NCBI RefSeq assembly: GCF_014197535.1
Contig: NZ_JACIFV010000007.1
Location: forward strand, 62,001 to 126,000
DNA length: 64,000 bases
Source of the DNA: Rhizobium aethiopicum
GTDB taxonomy: Bacteria > Pseudomonadota > Alphaproteobacteria > Rhizobiales > Rhizobiaceae
Reading direction: 5' to 3'
In this document: in pieces, positions 27,002-35,769 of the stretch
Layout of the letters: every line of letters starts with the position of its first letter
How positions within the stretch are numbered: the first letter of the stretch is position 1
Translations under genes and position numbers: made by a program
The notes under the pieces: model-generated
What the model saw: the letters and a program-made list of their open reading frames with translations, nothing else
The model's database searches: none
Told to the model about the DNA's origin: nothing

Positions 27002-30000
27002 AGTCCTTCAATCTTTCCGACTGGGCGCTCGAGCACCGTTCGCTCGTCTGGTACTTCATGATCGTCTTCATTCTCGCCGGCGCCTTCTCCTACCTGAACC
27101 TCGGCCGCGAGGAAGACCCGAACTTCACCATCAAGACGATGGTCATCACCGCCCAGTGGCCCGGCGCCTCCGCCGAGGAGGTGACGCGGCAGGTGACCGA
27201 CAGGATCGAGAAGAAGCTCCAGGAACTGGAATCGCTCGACTACACCAAAAGCCAGACCGTCGCCGGCCAGACGACCGTCTTCGTCGAGCTGCTGCCGACG
27301 ACGAAGGCTAAGGATGTCGCGCCGACCTGGCTGCGCATCCGCAACATGATTGCCGACATCAAGGGCGATTTCCCGAGCGGGGTCGTCGGTCCCTTCTTCA
27401 ACGATCGCTTCGGCGACGTATTCGGCAACATCTACGCCTTCACCAGCGACGGGCTGACCCAGCGCCAGCTTCGCGATCTCGTGGAAAATGCACGCTCCGA
27501 AGTTCTGACAGTGCCGAATGTCGGCAAGGTCGATGTGATCGGCGCTCAGGACGAGGCGATCTATCTCGAATTCTCCACGCGCCAGATCGCAGCGCTCGGC
27601 ATCGACCAGCAGTCGGTCATCCAGACGCTGCAGGCCCAGAATGCCGTCACCCAGTCCGGCTTCGTTGATGCCGGCCCGGAGCGCATCGCCTTGCGGGTGA
27701 GCGGGCAATTCACCTCCGAGGAGAGCCTGCGATCGATCAACCTTCGCATCAACGACCGCTTCTTCCCGCTGACCGATGTCGCCACGATCAAGCGCGGTTA
27801 CGTCGATCCGCCCTCGGCGCTGTTTCGCTTCAATGGAGAGCCGGCGATCGGGCTTGCGATTGGCATGAAGCAGGGCGCCAACCTGCTGGAGTTCGGCGAG
27901 GCGCTCGACGCGCGGATGAAACAGGTCGTCGCCGATCTTCCGATCGGGGTCGATGTCCACCGTGTTTCCGACCAGCCGCATGTCGTCGATGAGGCTGTCT
28001 CGGGCTTTACCCGGGCGCTCTTCGAGGCGATCGTCATCGTGCTCGTCATCAGCTTCATCAGCCTCGGCCTTCGCGCCGGCATGGTGGTGGCGATCTCCAT
28101 TCCTCTCGTGCTCGCGATCACCTTCGTGGTGATGGAATATTCCGGCATTTCGCTTCAGCGCATCTCGCTCGGCGCGCTCATCATCGCGCTCGGGCTGCTC
28201 GTCGACGACGCCATGATCGCCGTCGAGATGATGGTGGCCCGCCTGGAGGCGGGCGACGATCTGAGGAAGGCCGCTACCCACGTCTACACCTCGACGGCCT
28301 TTCCGATGCTGACGGGAACGCTGGTGACCGTCGCGGGCTTCATCCCGGTCGGCCTCAACAGCAGTGCGGCCGGCGAATTCACCTTCACGCTTTTCGTCGT
28401 CATCGCGGTTTCGCTCGTGGTGTCCTGGATCGTCGCCGTGCTGTTCACGCCGCTTCTCGGGGTCACGATCCTGCCGAAGACGATGAAGTCGCACCACGAG
28501 AAGAAGGGGCGTTTCGCCGCCGTCTTCTCCTGGCTGCTGACGCTCGCTATGCGCTGGCGCTGGATCACCATCGTGCTGACGGTTGGCGTCTTCGCCCTTT
28601 CGGTCGGCGGCATGGGGCTGGTGCAGCAGCAGTTCTTCCCGAACTCGGACAGAACCGAGCTCGTCATCGACTGGAACCTGCCCCACAACAGCTCGATCGC
28701 TGAGACCAACAGGCAGATGGCCAAGTTCGAAAAGGACATGCTGGCAAACAATAAGGATATCGACCACTGGACGACCTATGTCGGCCAGGGAGCGCCGCGC
28801 TTCATCCTGTCCTTCGACGTGCAGACGCCCGACGTCACCTTTGGACAGACCATCATCGTCACCAGAGGCCTCGACGTGCGCGACAAGGTGCGGGCGGAGC
28901 TGCAGGATTATCTGACGAAGACCTTCCCGGGCACTGACGCCTTCGTGAAGCTTCTCGATATCGGCCCGCCGGTGGGTAAGCCGGTCCAGTACCGGATCAG
29001 CGGCCCGGATATTCAGAAGGTCCGCGATATCTCCCAGCAATTTGCGGGCGTCGTCGGTTCGCATCCGCTGCTGTCGAACATGGTGCTGGACTGGAACGAG
29101 CCTTCCCGCGTTGTGAAGCTCGACGTCCTGCAGGACAAGGCCCGCCAGCTCGGCGTCTCCTCCGAAGACATAGCAACCGCGCTCAACGGCATCGTCGAAG
29201 GTTCGACGGCAACGCAGATTCGCGATGATATCTACCTGGTCAACGTCGTCGGGCGAGCCAGGGCATCCGAGCGCGACTCCATCCAGACTCTTCAGAATCT
29301 GCAGCTCTCCACCTCCAACGGCAAAGTCGTGCCTTTGTCGGCCGTCGCGAATTTCCGTTACGAGCTCGAGCAGCCGACGATCTGGCGTCGCGACCGGCAG
29401 CCCACGATCACGCTCAAGGCGGCCGTCATCGGCTCGACGCAGCCGGCTACGATTGTCGATCAGCTGAAGCCGAAGGTCGAGGAGTTCCAGAAAAACCTTC
29501 CTGTCGGATACAAGGTGGAAATCGGCGGCGCCGTCGAATCCAGCGCCGAGGCGCAAGGACCGATTGCGGCCGTGGCTCCCCTGATGCTGTTTACGATGGC
29601 GACGATCCTGATGATCCAGCTGCAGAGCTTCAGCCGCCTCTTCCTGGTCTTTGCGGTGGCGCCGACGGCCCTGATCGGCGTGGTGGCGGCGCTTTTGCTG
29701 AGCAATGCTCCCATGGGCTTCGTCGCCATCCTCGGCATTCTGGCGCTGATCGGCATCCTGATCCGCAACTCCGTCATCCTGGTGGTGCAGATCGAGCATC
29801 TGCGCGCCGAAGGCGTCCCACCATGGCAGGCGGTCATCGAGGCGACCGAGCACCGCATGCGGCCGATCATGCTGACGGCGGCGGCGGCAACCCTGGCGCT
29901 GATCCCGATCTCGCGCGAGATCTTCTGGGGTCCGATGGCCTACGCCATGATGGGAGGCATCGTCATCGGCACGGCGCTCACCCTGCTGTTCCTGCCGGCG

Positions 30001-30069
30001 CTCTATGTAGCATGGTTCAGAATCCCCCGGGATGAAAGTGTTCGGGCCGAAGCCTTGGCTGAGGCATGA
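26998..30069 (+). CDS. RND multidrug efflux transporter, inner-membrane pump
   Basis: 1023 residues from GTG 26998, overlapping the previous stop by 4 bp. It has the AcrB-family layout: helix 1 at SLVWYFMIVFILAGAFSYLN, two large periplasmic domains and twelve membrane helices. The proton-relay aspartates are present in LLVDDAMIAVEMM (Asp403 and Asp404), and GxxxGLG-like helix motifs occur in the second half (GFVAILGILALIGILIRNSV). It uses the proton gradient to export drugs or plant compounds. No outer-membrane channel gene follows, so a shared TolC-like protein is required. Confidence 0.95.
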   Translation: MKSFNLSDWALEHRSLVWYFMIVFILAGAFSYLNLGREEDPNFTIKTMVITAQWPGASAEEVTRQVTDRIEKKLQELESLDYTKSQTVAGQTTVFVELLPTTKAKDVAPTWLRIRNMIADIKGDFPSGVVGPFFNDRFGDVFGNIYAFTSDGLTQRQLRDLVENARSEVLTVPNVGKVDVIGAQDEAIYLEFSTRQIAALGIDQQSVIQTLQAQNAVTQSGFVDAGPERIALRVSGQFTSEESLRSINLRINDRFFPLTDVATIKRGYVDPPSALFRFNGEPAIGLAIGMKQGANLLEFGEALDARMKQVVADLPIGVDVHRVSDQPHVVDEAVSGFTRALFEAIVIVLVISFISLGLRAGMVVAISIPLVLAITFVVMEYSGISLQRISLGALIIALGLLVDDAMIAVEMMVARLEAGDDLRKAATHVYTSTAFPMLTGTLVTVAGFIPVGLNSSAAGEFTFTLFVVIAVSLVVSWIVAVLFTPLLGVTILPKTMKSHHEKKGRFAAVFSWLLTLAMRWRWITIVLTVGVFALSVGGMGLVQQQFFPNSDRTELVIDWNLPHNSSIAETNRQMAKFEKDMLANNKDIDHWTTYVGQGAPRFILSFDVQTPDVTFGQTIIVTRGLDVRDKVRAELQDYLTKTFPGTDAFVKLLDIGPPVGKPVQYRISGPDIQKVRDISQQFAGVVGSHPLLSNMVLDWNEPSRVVKLDVLQDKARQLGVSSEDIATALNGIVEGSTATQIRDDIYLVNVVGRARASERDSIQTLQNLQLSTSNGKVVPLSAVANFRYELEQPTIWRRDRQPTITLKAAVIGSTQPATIVDQLKPKVEEFQKNLPVGYKVEIGGAVESSAEAQGPIAAVAPLMLFTMATILMIQLQSFSRLFLVFAVAPTALIGVVAALLLSNAPMGFVAILGILALIGILIRNSVILVVQIEHLRAEGVPPWQAVIEATEHRMRPIMLTAAAATLALIPISREIFWGPMAYAMMGGIVIGTALTLLFLPALYVAWFRIPRDESVRAEALAEA

Positions 30070-30330
30070 AGACCAGATTTCGCCGTCCATCGCCTGCCGC
30101 CGCTGCGGCGGCCGTTGCAACGCGGGCGGCGGCAAGATGGTTGGGAAGGCGCAGGCGATGCCGTCCCACCCGGAGCGGAACGGCACGGCGTTGAATTGCT
30201 CTAGGTCAGGAGCCTGTACATCCGGACCATCAGGATTGTGTACAATGTGACTATTAAATTGTCAGATGCCTAAATGAAGCGCAGACTTCCATCGTGGCCG
30301 AGTCGGCCACTGGGGATATGGGAGGGCATT
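30070..30330. other. Intergenic region between the efflux pump and NCS1 transporter genes
   Basis: Holds GC-rich self-complementary DNA just after the pump stop (30095-30135), which may slow or end transcription but lacks a T-run, and the inverted repeat ATTGT-GT-ACAAT at 30235-30246 near the start of the next gene. No gene is seen. Confidence 0.5.
30235..30246. promoter_or_regulatory. Candidate operator upstream of the NCS1 transporter gene
   Basis: ATTGT-GT-ACAAT is a 5+2+5 inverted repeat 85 bp before the start codon. It shares the TTGT/ACAA arms with a longer palindrome inside the coding start (30353-30370). GntR-type regulators favour such sites. Confidence 0.45.
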
Positions 30331-31782
30331 ATGAGCATTCAAAATCCGTCTCCCTCGTTGTACAACGAGGATCTTGCGCCCGCGGAGGAGCGTAAGTGGG
30401 GTGCATTCAGCATCTTCAACGTCTGGACGTCGGACGTGCATAGTCTCTGGGGCTATTATCTGGCGGCAAGCCTGTTTCTGCTCTGCGGCAGCTTCGTGAA
30501 CTTCGTCATCGCCATCGGCATCGGCTCTCTCGTCATCTTCTTCCTGATGAGCCTGGTCGGAAATGCCGGCGTGCGCACCGGTGTCCCCTTTCCGGTTCTG
30601 GCGCGCGCCTCCTTCGGCACCTTCGGCGCCAATGCTCCCGCGCTGGTCCGAGCGGTGGTCGCCTGCTTCTGGTACGGCGCGCAGACCGCCGCCGCATCCG
30701 GCGCGATTGTTGCCTTGCTGATCCGCAACGAGAGCCTGCTCGCCTTCCATCAGAACAGCCACATGCTCGGCCATTCGACCCTTGAGCTTATCTGCTACAT
30801 CATCGTCTGGGCGCTGCAGCTGCTGATCATTCAGCGCGGCATGGAAACGGTCCGTAAGTTCCAGGATTGGGCGGGTCCTGCCGTCTGGATCATGATGCTG
30901 ATCCTCGCGGTCTATCTCGTCACCAAATCGGGCACATTCTCCTTCGGTTCCGAAATCCCGCGTGACGTGCTGATCGAAAAGACCAAGGACGCGGGCGTGC
31001 CCGGCGAGCCCGGCTCGATTGCCGCACTTGCTGCCGTGGCCGCCACCTGGATCACCTATTTCGCCGCGCTCTATCTGAACTTCTGCGATTTCTCGCGTTA
31101 CGCGACGAGCGAAAAGGCGCTGCGGAAGGGCAATCTCTGGGGCCTGCCGATCAACCTCCTGGCATTCTGCCTCGTCGCCGGTGTCACGACCACGGCCGCC
31201 TTCACCGTATACGGCGAGGTCCTGCTGCATCCGGAAATGATCTCGGCGAAATTCGACAGCTGGTTCCTGGCGCTGCTTGCGGCGCTGACATTCGCGGTGG
31301 CAACGCTCGGCATCAACGTCGTGGCGAATTTCGTCTCGCCGGCCTTCGACTTCGCCAATGTCTTTCCGCGCCAGATCAACTTCAAGCGCGGCGGATATAT
31401 CGCCGCGCTGATCGCCCTCGTGCTCTATCCGTTTGCTCCCTGGGAGACGGGTGCGGCGCACTTCGTCAACTTCATCGGTTCGACGATGGGGCCGATCTTC
31501 GGCATCATGATGGTCGACTATTATCTCATCCGGAAAAGCCAGCTGAACGTCGAGGCGCTCTACCAGGAGAATGGCGAGTTCCGGTTCCAGAACGGCTGGC
31601 ACGGCAATGCCTTCATCGCCTTTGCGGTCGGTGCGCTGTTCTCCTCGATCCTGCCGACCTTCACCTCCATCCTGCCGGACTGGTGGGGCACCTATGGCTG
31701 GTTCTTCGGCGTCGCCATCGGCGGGGCGATCTATTTCGTGCTGAGAATGGGCGCGCGGCGCAATCCGGCCTTCGCCTCATGA
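30331..31782 (+). CDS. NCS1-family nucleobase:cation symporter
   Basis: 483 residues from ATG 30331, 5 nt after GGGAGG. About twelve membrane helices; the family pattern is clear: NEDLAPAEERKWGAFSIFNV and WTSDVHSLWGYYLAASLFL at the N-terminus, VRTGVPFPVLARASFGTFGA, and NVFPRQINFKRGGYIAALIA. Members import uracil, allantoin, hydantoin, cytosine or thiamine with sodium or protons. The substrate cannot be fixed here and there is no catabolic gene beside it. An 18-bp perfect palindrome overlaps codons 8-14. A terminator follows. Confidence 0.92.
   Translation: MSIQNPSPSLYNEDLAPAEERKWGAFSIFNVWTSDVHSLWGYYLAASLFLLCGSFVNFVIAIGIGSLVIFFLMSLVGNAGVRTGVPFPVLARASFGTFGANAPALVRAVVACFWYGAQTAAASGAIVALLIRNESLLAFHQNSHMLGHSTLELICYIIVWALQLLIIQRGMETVRKFQDWAGPAVWIMMLILAVYLVTKSGTFSFGSEIPRDVLIEKTKDAGVPGEPGSIAALAAVAATWITYFAALYLNFCDFSRYATSEKALRKGNLWGLPINLLAFCLVAGVTTTAAFTVYGEVLLHPEMISAKFDSWFLALLAALTFAVATLGINVVANFVSPAFDFANVFPRQINFKRGGYIAALIALVLYPFAPWETGAAHFVNFIGSTMGPIFGIMMVDYYLIRKSQLNVEALYQENGEFRFQNGWHGNAFIAFAVGALFSSILPTFTSILPDWWGTYGWFFGVAIGGAIYFVLRMGARRNPAFAS
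30353..30370. promoter_or_regulatory. Perfect 18-bp palindrome inside the start of the NCS1 gene
   Basis: CCTCGTTGTACAACGAGG equals its own reverse complement and lies 22 bp into the coding sequence. The core TTGTACAA resembles the upstream repeat at 30235-30246. It could be an operator acting as a roadblock, or in RNA a hairpin near the start codon. Confidence 0.5.
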
Positions 31783-31789
31783 CGACTGA

Positions 31790-31817
31790 AAGGCGCCCGG
31801 CCATCGCCGGGCGCCTT
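31790..31817 (+). terminator. Rho-independent terminator after the NCS1 gene
   Basis: A perfect 12-bp stem AAGGCGCCCGGC/GCCGGGCGCCTT with loop CATC, starting 8 bp after the stop; downstream CATGTTCCCTTTT is T-rich. The AA/TT ends make it potentially bidirectional. Confidence 0.85.
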
Positions 31818-31965
31818 CATGTTCCCTTTTCATAATGTGCCGGCCGGAGGGAGCCGGTCATTCGCCTGGTTCAACGGCGTACCACCCGCCGCATGGATGG
31901 CCGCACGGCGCATGAGTATTGCGCTGTCAGTTAAGCAGAAGCACTTTTAATGTATTGCGTTCCGC

Positions 31966-31985
31966 GTTACATTCGCCTATGTAAC
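31966..31985. promoter_or_regulatory. Candidate operator of the toxin-antitoxin pair
   Basis: GTTACAT-N6-ATGTAAC is a 7+6+7 perfect inverted repeat ending 25 bp before the antitoxin ATG. Antitoxins of the ribbon-helix-helix class bind such repeats over their own promoter. Confidence 0.65.
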
Positions 31986-32010
31986 TTCCCAATGCCTCAT
32001 GAGGGAAACC

Positions 32011-32295
32011 ATGGCAAACACCGCTCCCCGCAAGGAAATACCGGTATCAATGCGTTTTCGCGATGAGGATCTGGCAGTCATTGACCGTGGTGCAGCGCTC
32101 ACGGGTCTCTCCCGGACAGAGTTTATGCGACGCGCTGCCGTGCATGAGGCGCAGATGGCGATCCTGAACGAAAGCGTCATCCGCCTGTCTCCCGATGCTT
32201 TCGATGCCTTTGCGGCGGCAATCGAGGCGGCACCATCCGCGCCATCGCCGAAGGTAGTAGAACGCTTGCAGCGCAAGGCGCCTTGGGAAAATTGA
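32011..32295 (+). CDS. DUF1778 antitoxin, ribbon-helix-helix type (TacA-like)
   Basis: 94 residues from ATG 32011 with GAGGGA before it; an upstream ATG at 31999 is less well placed. The N-terminus EIPVSMRFRDEDLAVIDRGA and LTGLSRTEFMRRAAVHEAQ form the DNA-binding ribbon-helix-helix of DUF1778. The C-terminal tail (SPKVVERLQRKAPWEN) should wrap the toxin. It is followed after 3 bp by a GNAT toxin gene, the standard TacAT order. It should both neutralise the toxin and repress the operon through the repeat at 31966-31985. Confidence 0.9.
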   Translation: MANTAPRKEIPVSMRFRDEDLAVIDRGAALTGLSRTEFMRRAAVHEAQMAILNESVIRLSPDAFDAFAAAIEAAPSAPSPKVVERLQRKAPWEN

Positions 32296-32298
32296 CCG

Positions 32299-32808
32299 GT
32301 GGCGCTGTCGAATGTCGAGCTTCTTGACTGGCGTCATCGACTTCAGGGGTTCTCCTGCGGCAAGCCCTCCCTCGATTCTTGGCTACAGAACTTTGCAACA
32401 TCGAACCAGCAACGTGGATTTACCCGGACGTTTGTGGTTTGCGACGATGATAGGGTGATCGGCTATTACGGCCTCGCACCGACGGTCATCGAGCCCAACG
32501 TCGTATCACGCAAGATCAGAACCGGACGTCCGCCCGATCCAATTCCCTGCCTCTTGATCGGGCAATTGGCCGTGGATAGCCGCTATAAGGGCAAAGGTAT
32601 CGGATCGGCACTCGTGAAGGATGCCTTTCTTCGCTGCGTTGCCGGAGCTGATATCGTCGGTGGACGGGCCATCGTCGTCCGTGCGATCGATGAAGAAGCC
32701 GAGCGGTTCTGGCAGAGCTGGGATTTTATGCCCTCGCGCGACAACTCCTCGATCCGTATTCGCTCACTGGAGGATATTCGTGCATGGCTTTCAGGTCTCG
32801 GTGGATAG
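32299..32808 (+). CDS. GNAT-family toxin (TacT-like acetyltransferase) with an altered active-site position
   Basis: 169 residues from GTG 32299. The GNAT fold is visible: VVCDDDRVIGYYGLAP, LLIGQLAVDSRYKGKGIGSA with the acetyl-CoA loop at 95-102, and DEEAERFWQSWDFMPS. TacT-type toxins acetylate the amino group of aminoacyl-tRNA and stop translation. In the family the motif before the last strand normally reads FY..xGF with a catalytic tyrosine; here Trp138 replaces it (FWQSWDF), and the Gly is also changed. It may be a weak or inactive toxin, or use another residue. Confidence 0.9.
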   Translation: MALSNVELLDWRHRLQGFSCGKPSLDSWLQNFATSNQQRGFTRTFVVCDDDRVIGYYGLAPTVIEPNVVSRKIRTGRPPDPIPCLLIGQLAVDSRYKGKGIGSALVKDAFLRCVAGADIVGGRAIVVRAIDEEAERFWQSWDFMPSRDNSSIRIRSLEDIRAWLSGLGG

Positions 32809-32989
32809 AAATGGAGGCGCGCCGTCCCCCTCTGGCCATTGGTTCGGCGTTTTTCCGGATAGTGAGGGTTTAGCCGGTCCCCGTGCCGAAGCGGATGCAT
32901 GTTTTACGAAATGGCATTATGATCGGCGCAACGCCTGACCGGCGTTGGTTGCGGATACGCGATCCGCGGGACGGGGAGGACGGCAGGAT

Positions 32990-34033
32990 TTGGAACGGCT
33001 GAAGGATCTGGACAGTGTTTCCGCGCGGGTCGGCAGCGGGTCGGCGTCGCCTCCTTATGAGCGGCGCGGCGTCGTGGCCGCAGCCGTCTACGAGCATGGG
33101 CAGCGTATTCGCGACATCAAAATAGAGGAAGCCGGCGAGTGGCGAAACCGGGAGAATGCCATCGTCTGGATCGGTCTGCACGAGCCGGATGAAGTGCTGC
33201 TGCATCAGATACAGGCCGAGTTCAATCTGCATCCGCTGGCGATCGAGGATGCGGCGCAGCCCCACCAGCGCCCGAAGCTGGAAATTTACGGGGAGGCGAT
33301 GTTCATCGTCGCCCGCACCGCCCATATGAAGGACGGTGAAATCGTCTTCGGCGAAACGCATCTCTTTGTCGGCCGCGGTTACGTCGTCTCCGTTCGCCAC
33401 GGCGAATCCTCCTCTTATCTCGCGGTCAGGCAGCGGTGCGAGGCGACGCCCGCCGCCCTTGCCCATGGCGAGAACTACATTCTCTATTCCATCCTCGATT
33501 TCATCGTCGACAACTACATGCCTGTCATCGAGGTGGTGCAGGAAGAGGTCGAGATGCTCGAGGATCTCGTGCTGCGCGAACAGCTGGGAAAATCCGACAT
33601 CGAGCGGCTTTACATGCTGCGGCGCAAGCTTCTGCGGCTGCGCAACGCAGTGGTGCCGCTCGTCGACGTCTGCCGGCGATACGAGCATATCGATCTTCCC
33701 GGCATGGATCCGACGCTGCAATCGCTGTTTCGCGATGTGACCGATCATGTGCGCCGGGTTCAGGAGGATATCGATGCATTGCGAGAGGTGCTCGCCTTCG
33801 CCTTCGAAGCCAGCGTGATGATCGGCCAGACGGAACAGACGGCAATCGCCCGCAAGCTCGCCGCCTGGGCGGCGATTCTCGCCGTTCCCACCGCGATCGC
33901 CGGCATTTACGGGATGAATTTCAGCGACATGCCGGAACTGAAATTCCAGTATGGCTATTTCGTCGTGTTGGGCGTCATCGCCGTCCTCTGCCTCAGCCTT
34001 TTCGGCTTCTTCCGCCGGCGAAAATGGCTTTAG
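32990..34033 (+). CDS. corA: CorA-family magnesium/divalent cation transporter
   Basis: About 347 residues. No ATG suits the start: I use TTG 32990 (GGGGAGG about 10 nt upstream); TTG 32945 is an alternative. A cytoplasmic funnel domain (AIVWIGLHEPDEVLLHQIQA, HPLAIEDAAQPHQRPKLEIY) leads into long helices and two C-terminal membrane helices with the signature YGMNFSDMPEL between them, which forms the pore entrance. The terminus FFRRRKWL is positively charged, as usual in CorA. The stop directly abuts the stop of the convergent kinase-like gene. Confidence 0.92.
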   Translation: MERLKDLDSVSARVGSGSASPPYERRGVVAAAVYEHGQRIRDIKIEEAGEWRNRENAIVWIGLHEPDEVLLHQIQAEFNLHPLAIEDAAQPHQRPKLEIYGEAMFIVARTAHMKDGEIVFGETHLFVGRGYVVSVRHGESSSYLAVRQRCEATPAALAHGENYILYSILDFIVDNYMPVIEVVQEEVEMLEDLVLREQLGKSDIERLYMLRRKLLRLRNAVVPLVDVCRRYEHIDLPGMDPTLQSLFRDVTDHVRRVQEDIDALREVLAFAFEASVMIGQTEQTAIARKLAAWAAILAVPTAIAGIYGMNFSDMPELKFQYGYFVVLGVIAVLCLSLFGFFRRRKWL

Positions 34034-34807
34034 TCAGGACAGCGCTTTCAGCAGCCGATCTCGGTGTATACCGATATAGCCGATGTCGTTCAGATAGAGC
34101 CTGGCGTCTCCTGCATCGACGTCTTCCGCGAAGATCTCGTCGCCGGCCGCAGCCCTTGCCAACATGAAATCGGCAAGGGCTTGAAGCCGCCTGCAGACCA
34201 TCTCGGGAAGCCCACGCCGTTCTTCCATCGTCGCTCCATAGGCGTTGCAGAAGATTTCCGCCCGCCGCAGCTGGTCGTCGAGACCGAATGCCACCGAGGG
34301 ATTGGCAGGATCGGAGAGGGGTGCCCAGCGATAGACCGCATAGGCGAGATCCCAAAGGCGTGGGGCGGGATGGGCAGTGTCGAAATCGATAATTCCGACA
34401 GCCTCCTGATTGACGGTGGCGACATTGTAGGGCGCATAGTCTCCGTGACAGACGATCTCACGCGGCTCCTGCGGCGGCAGCATCCATATCTGAGCATCGT
34501 CATCCGATTCCAGAAAGCCTTGAGATGCCGTATGAAAATCGCGCAGAAGTCTTGCTGCGGACATCAGCATGCGCTCCGATCCGATAAGGGGATCACTGAG
34601 GTCTTCGCAGACTCGCCCGGCGACGTAGCTGACGACCTCCTGATCGTCGCCGGTAATTTGAATGGGCTGCGGAGCCGCCGGAAAGCCTTTGCGTCCGAGA
34701 TGGCGCAAGAACCGGTGCGTGGTCGGCGTCCATGCGCCTGCCGGTCTGATGACGGTATCGCCGTCGCGCCAGATCTGCCCTGTTCGCCCGCCCTGCAATA
34801 ATTCCAC
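34034..34807 (-). CDS. Aminoglycoside phosphotransferase-like (APH/choline kinase fold) protein
   Basis: 257 residues from GTG 34807 with an AGGAGG site 7 nt upstream. The kinase core is present: CHGDYAPYNV with catalytic Asp123 and GIIDFDTAHP with the metal-binding Asp141. The N-terminal lobe is short (GRTGQIWRDGDTVIRP, where the conserved lysine is replaced by Arg21). The substrate of such proteins is often a small metabolite rather than an antibiotic. It begins 10 bp after the stop of the metallo-hydrolase gene on the same strand, so the two are probably one operon. Confidence 0.85.
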   Translation of the reverse strand: MELLQGGRTGQIWRDGDTVIRPAGAWTPTTHRFLRHLGRKGFPAAPQPIQITGDDQEVVSYVAGRVCEDLSDPLIGSERMLMSAARLLRDFHTASQGFLESDDDAQIWMLPPQEPREIVCHGDYAPYNVATVNQEAVGIIDFDTAHPAPRLWDLAYAVYRWAPLSDPANPSVAFGLDDQLRRAEIFCNAYGATMEERRGLPEMVCRRLQALADFMLARAAAGDEIFAEDVDAGDARLYLNDIGYIGIHRDRLLKALS

Positions 34808-34817
34808 GCATGGCCTC

Positions 34818-35699
34818 CTAGGCAGATTTCAGTTTTTCGACATGGGCCTGAACCGTAGCGGCAAGGTTCGTCTCATGGCAGTTCCGGTAGAACGCCGCCG
34901 TGTCCGAAAGCATTCCGTCGGGAATGGCGACGAAGTCTTCAAGCCGGAAACCACTTGTGCTGCCGAGTTGCGGGTCAGCCAGCTGGCTTTCACTCAGGCC
35001 GCCGACGCGAACGGCCAGGGCTTCGAAATAGGCAAGGTTCTCATCCACTGCCGAAGGCGAAGATGTTCTGCCGTGCGCGGGAATGACCAATTTCGCATCA
35101 AGGTCACGGATCCGCGTGAGCGAGGAGCGGATCTGGCGAAGATCATCGGCACTCCTGCTCCAGACTTCGGGAATGGGATATTCCACCGCGTCGACGGCCA
35201 GGCAGATGCGGAGTTCCGGAATCCACACGGCGATATGATCAGGCGTATGTCCCGGCGTATGAATGAGTTCGAGCGTCAGATCGCCGCCGTTCAGGACCAT
35301 CGAGCCGGAGAAGGTGATATCGGGGCCGATGAGTTCGACAGTCGCAAACCGCGATTCCTGGCTCGCCTTGTCCTTCAGGACCTGCTGCGTCGAGCCATCA
35401 CGCAGACGGTCGAGTGCTGCCGCATGCGCGATGATCGGAGCACGCCCGGAAACCGCAGAGTTTCCCCAGAAGTGATCCCAATCCATATGCGAATTGACGA
35501 CGATCAGCGGGCAATCCTCGCCTCTGTCCCCAAACAGATCCAGCGCCATCCGGCACAGTTCGGGCGTGCCGAGCGTATCGATCAGGACATTGAACCTCTC
35601 GGTCCGCACAAACACGGCATCGACCTCGTCTCCCGCCCGCAGGATGACGATGCGCTCATCAAGTCCGGGATAGGAGCACAATTCTACCGCTGGGTTCAT
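34818..35699 (-). CDS. Metallo-beta-lactamase-fold hydrolase
   Basis: 293 residues from ATG 35699. The motifs occur in order: VVNSHMDWDHFWGN (71-76), HTPGHTPDHIAVW near 149, CLAVDAVEYPIPEV near 165 and VIPAHGR near 200. The first motif is H-x-D-x-D-H instead of the usual H-x-H-x-D-H, so one zinc ligand differs; this form is known in some branches of the fold. No signal peptide is seen. It precedes the APH-like gene on the same strand. Substrate unknown; a lactonase-like or glyoxalase II-like reaction is possible. Confidence 0.87.
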   Translation of the reverse strand: MNPAVELCSYPGLDERIVILRAGDEVDAVFVRTERFNVLIDTLGTPELCRMALDLFGDRGEDCPLIVVNSHMDWDHFWGNSAVSGRAPIIAHAAALDRLRDGSTQQVLKDKASQESRFATVELIGPDITFSGSMVLNGGDLTLELIHTPGHTPDHIAVWIPELRICLAVDAVEYPIPEVWSRSADDLRQIRSSLTRIRDLDAKLVIPAHGRTSSPSAVDENLAYFEALAVRVGGLSESQLADPQLGSTSGFRLEDFVAIPDGMLSDTAAFYRNCHETNLAATVQAHVEKLKSA

Positions 35700-35769
35700 G
35701 TCTGCTCGCCTTCATTGCAATCGCAGCGATATCATCTACTACATCAAATCTCGTCTGGATGCTCGCCCT

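Noticed and set aside
26488..30186. A 1232-codon open frame antisense to the RND pump
   Set aside because: It mirrors the pump codons in GC-rich DNA, is rich in Arg, His and Asp without any domain, and the plus-strand gene has clear AcrB-family motifs.
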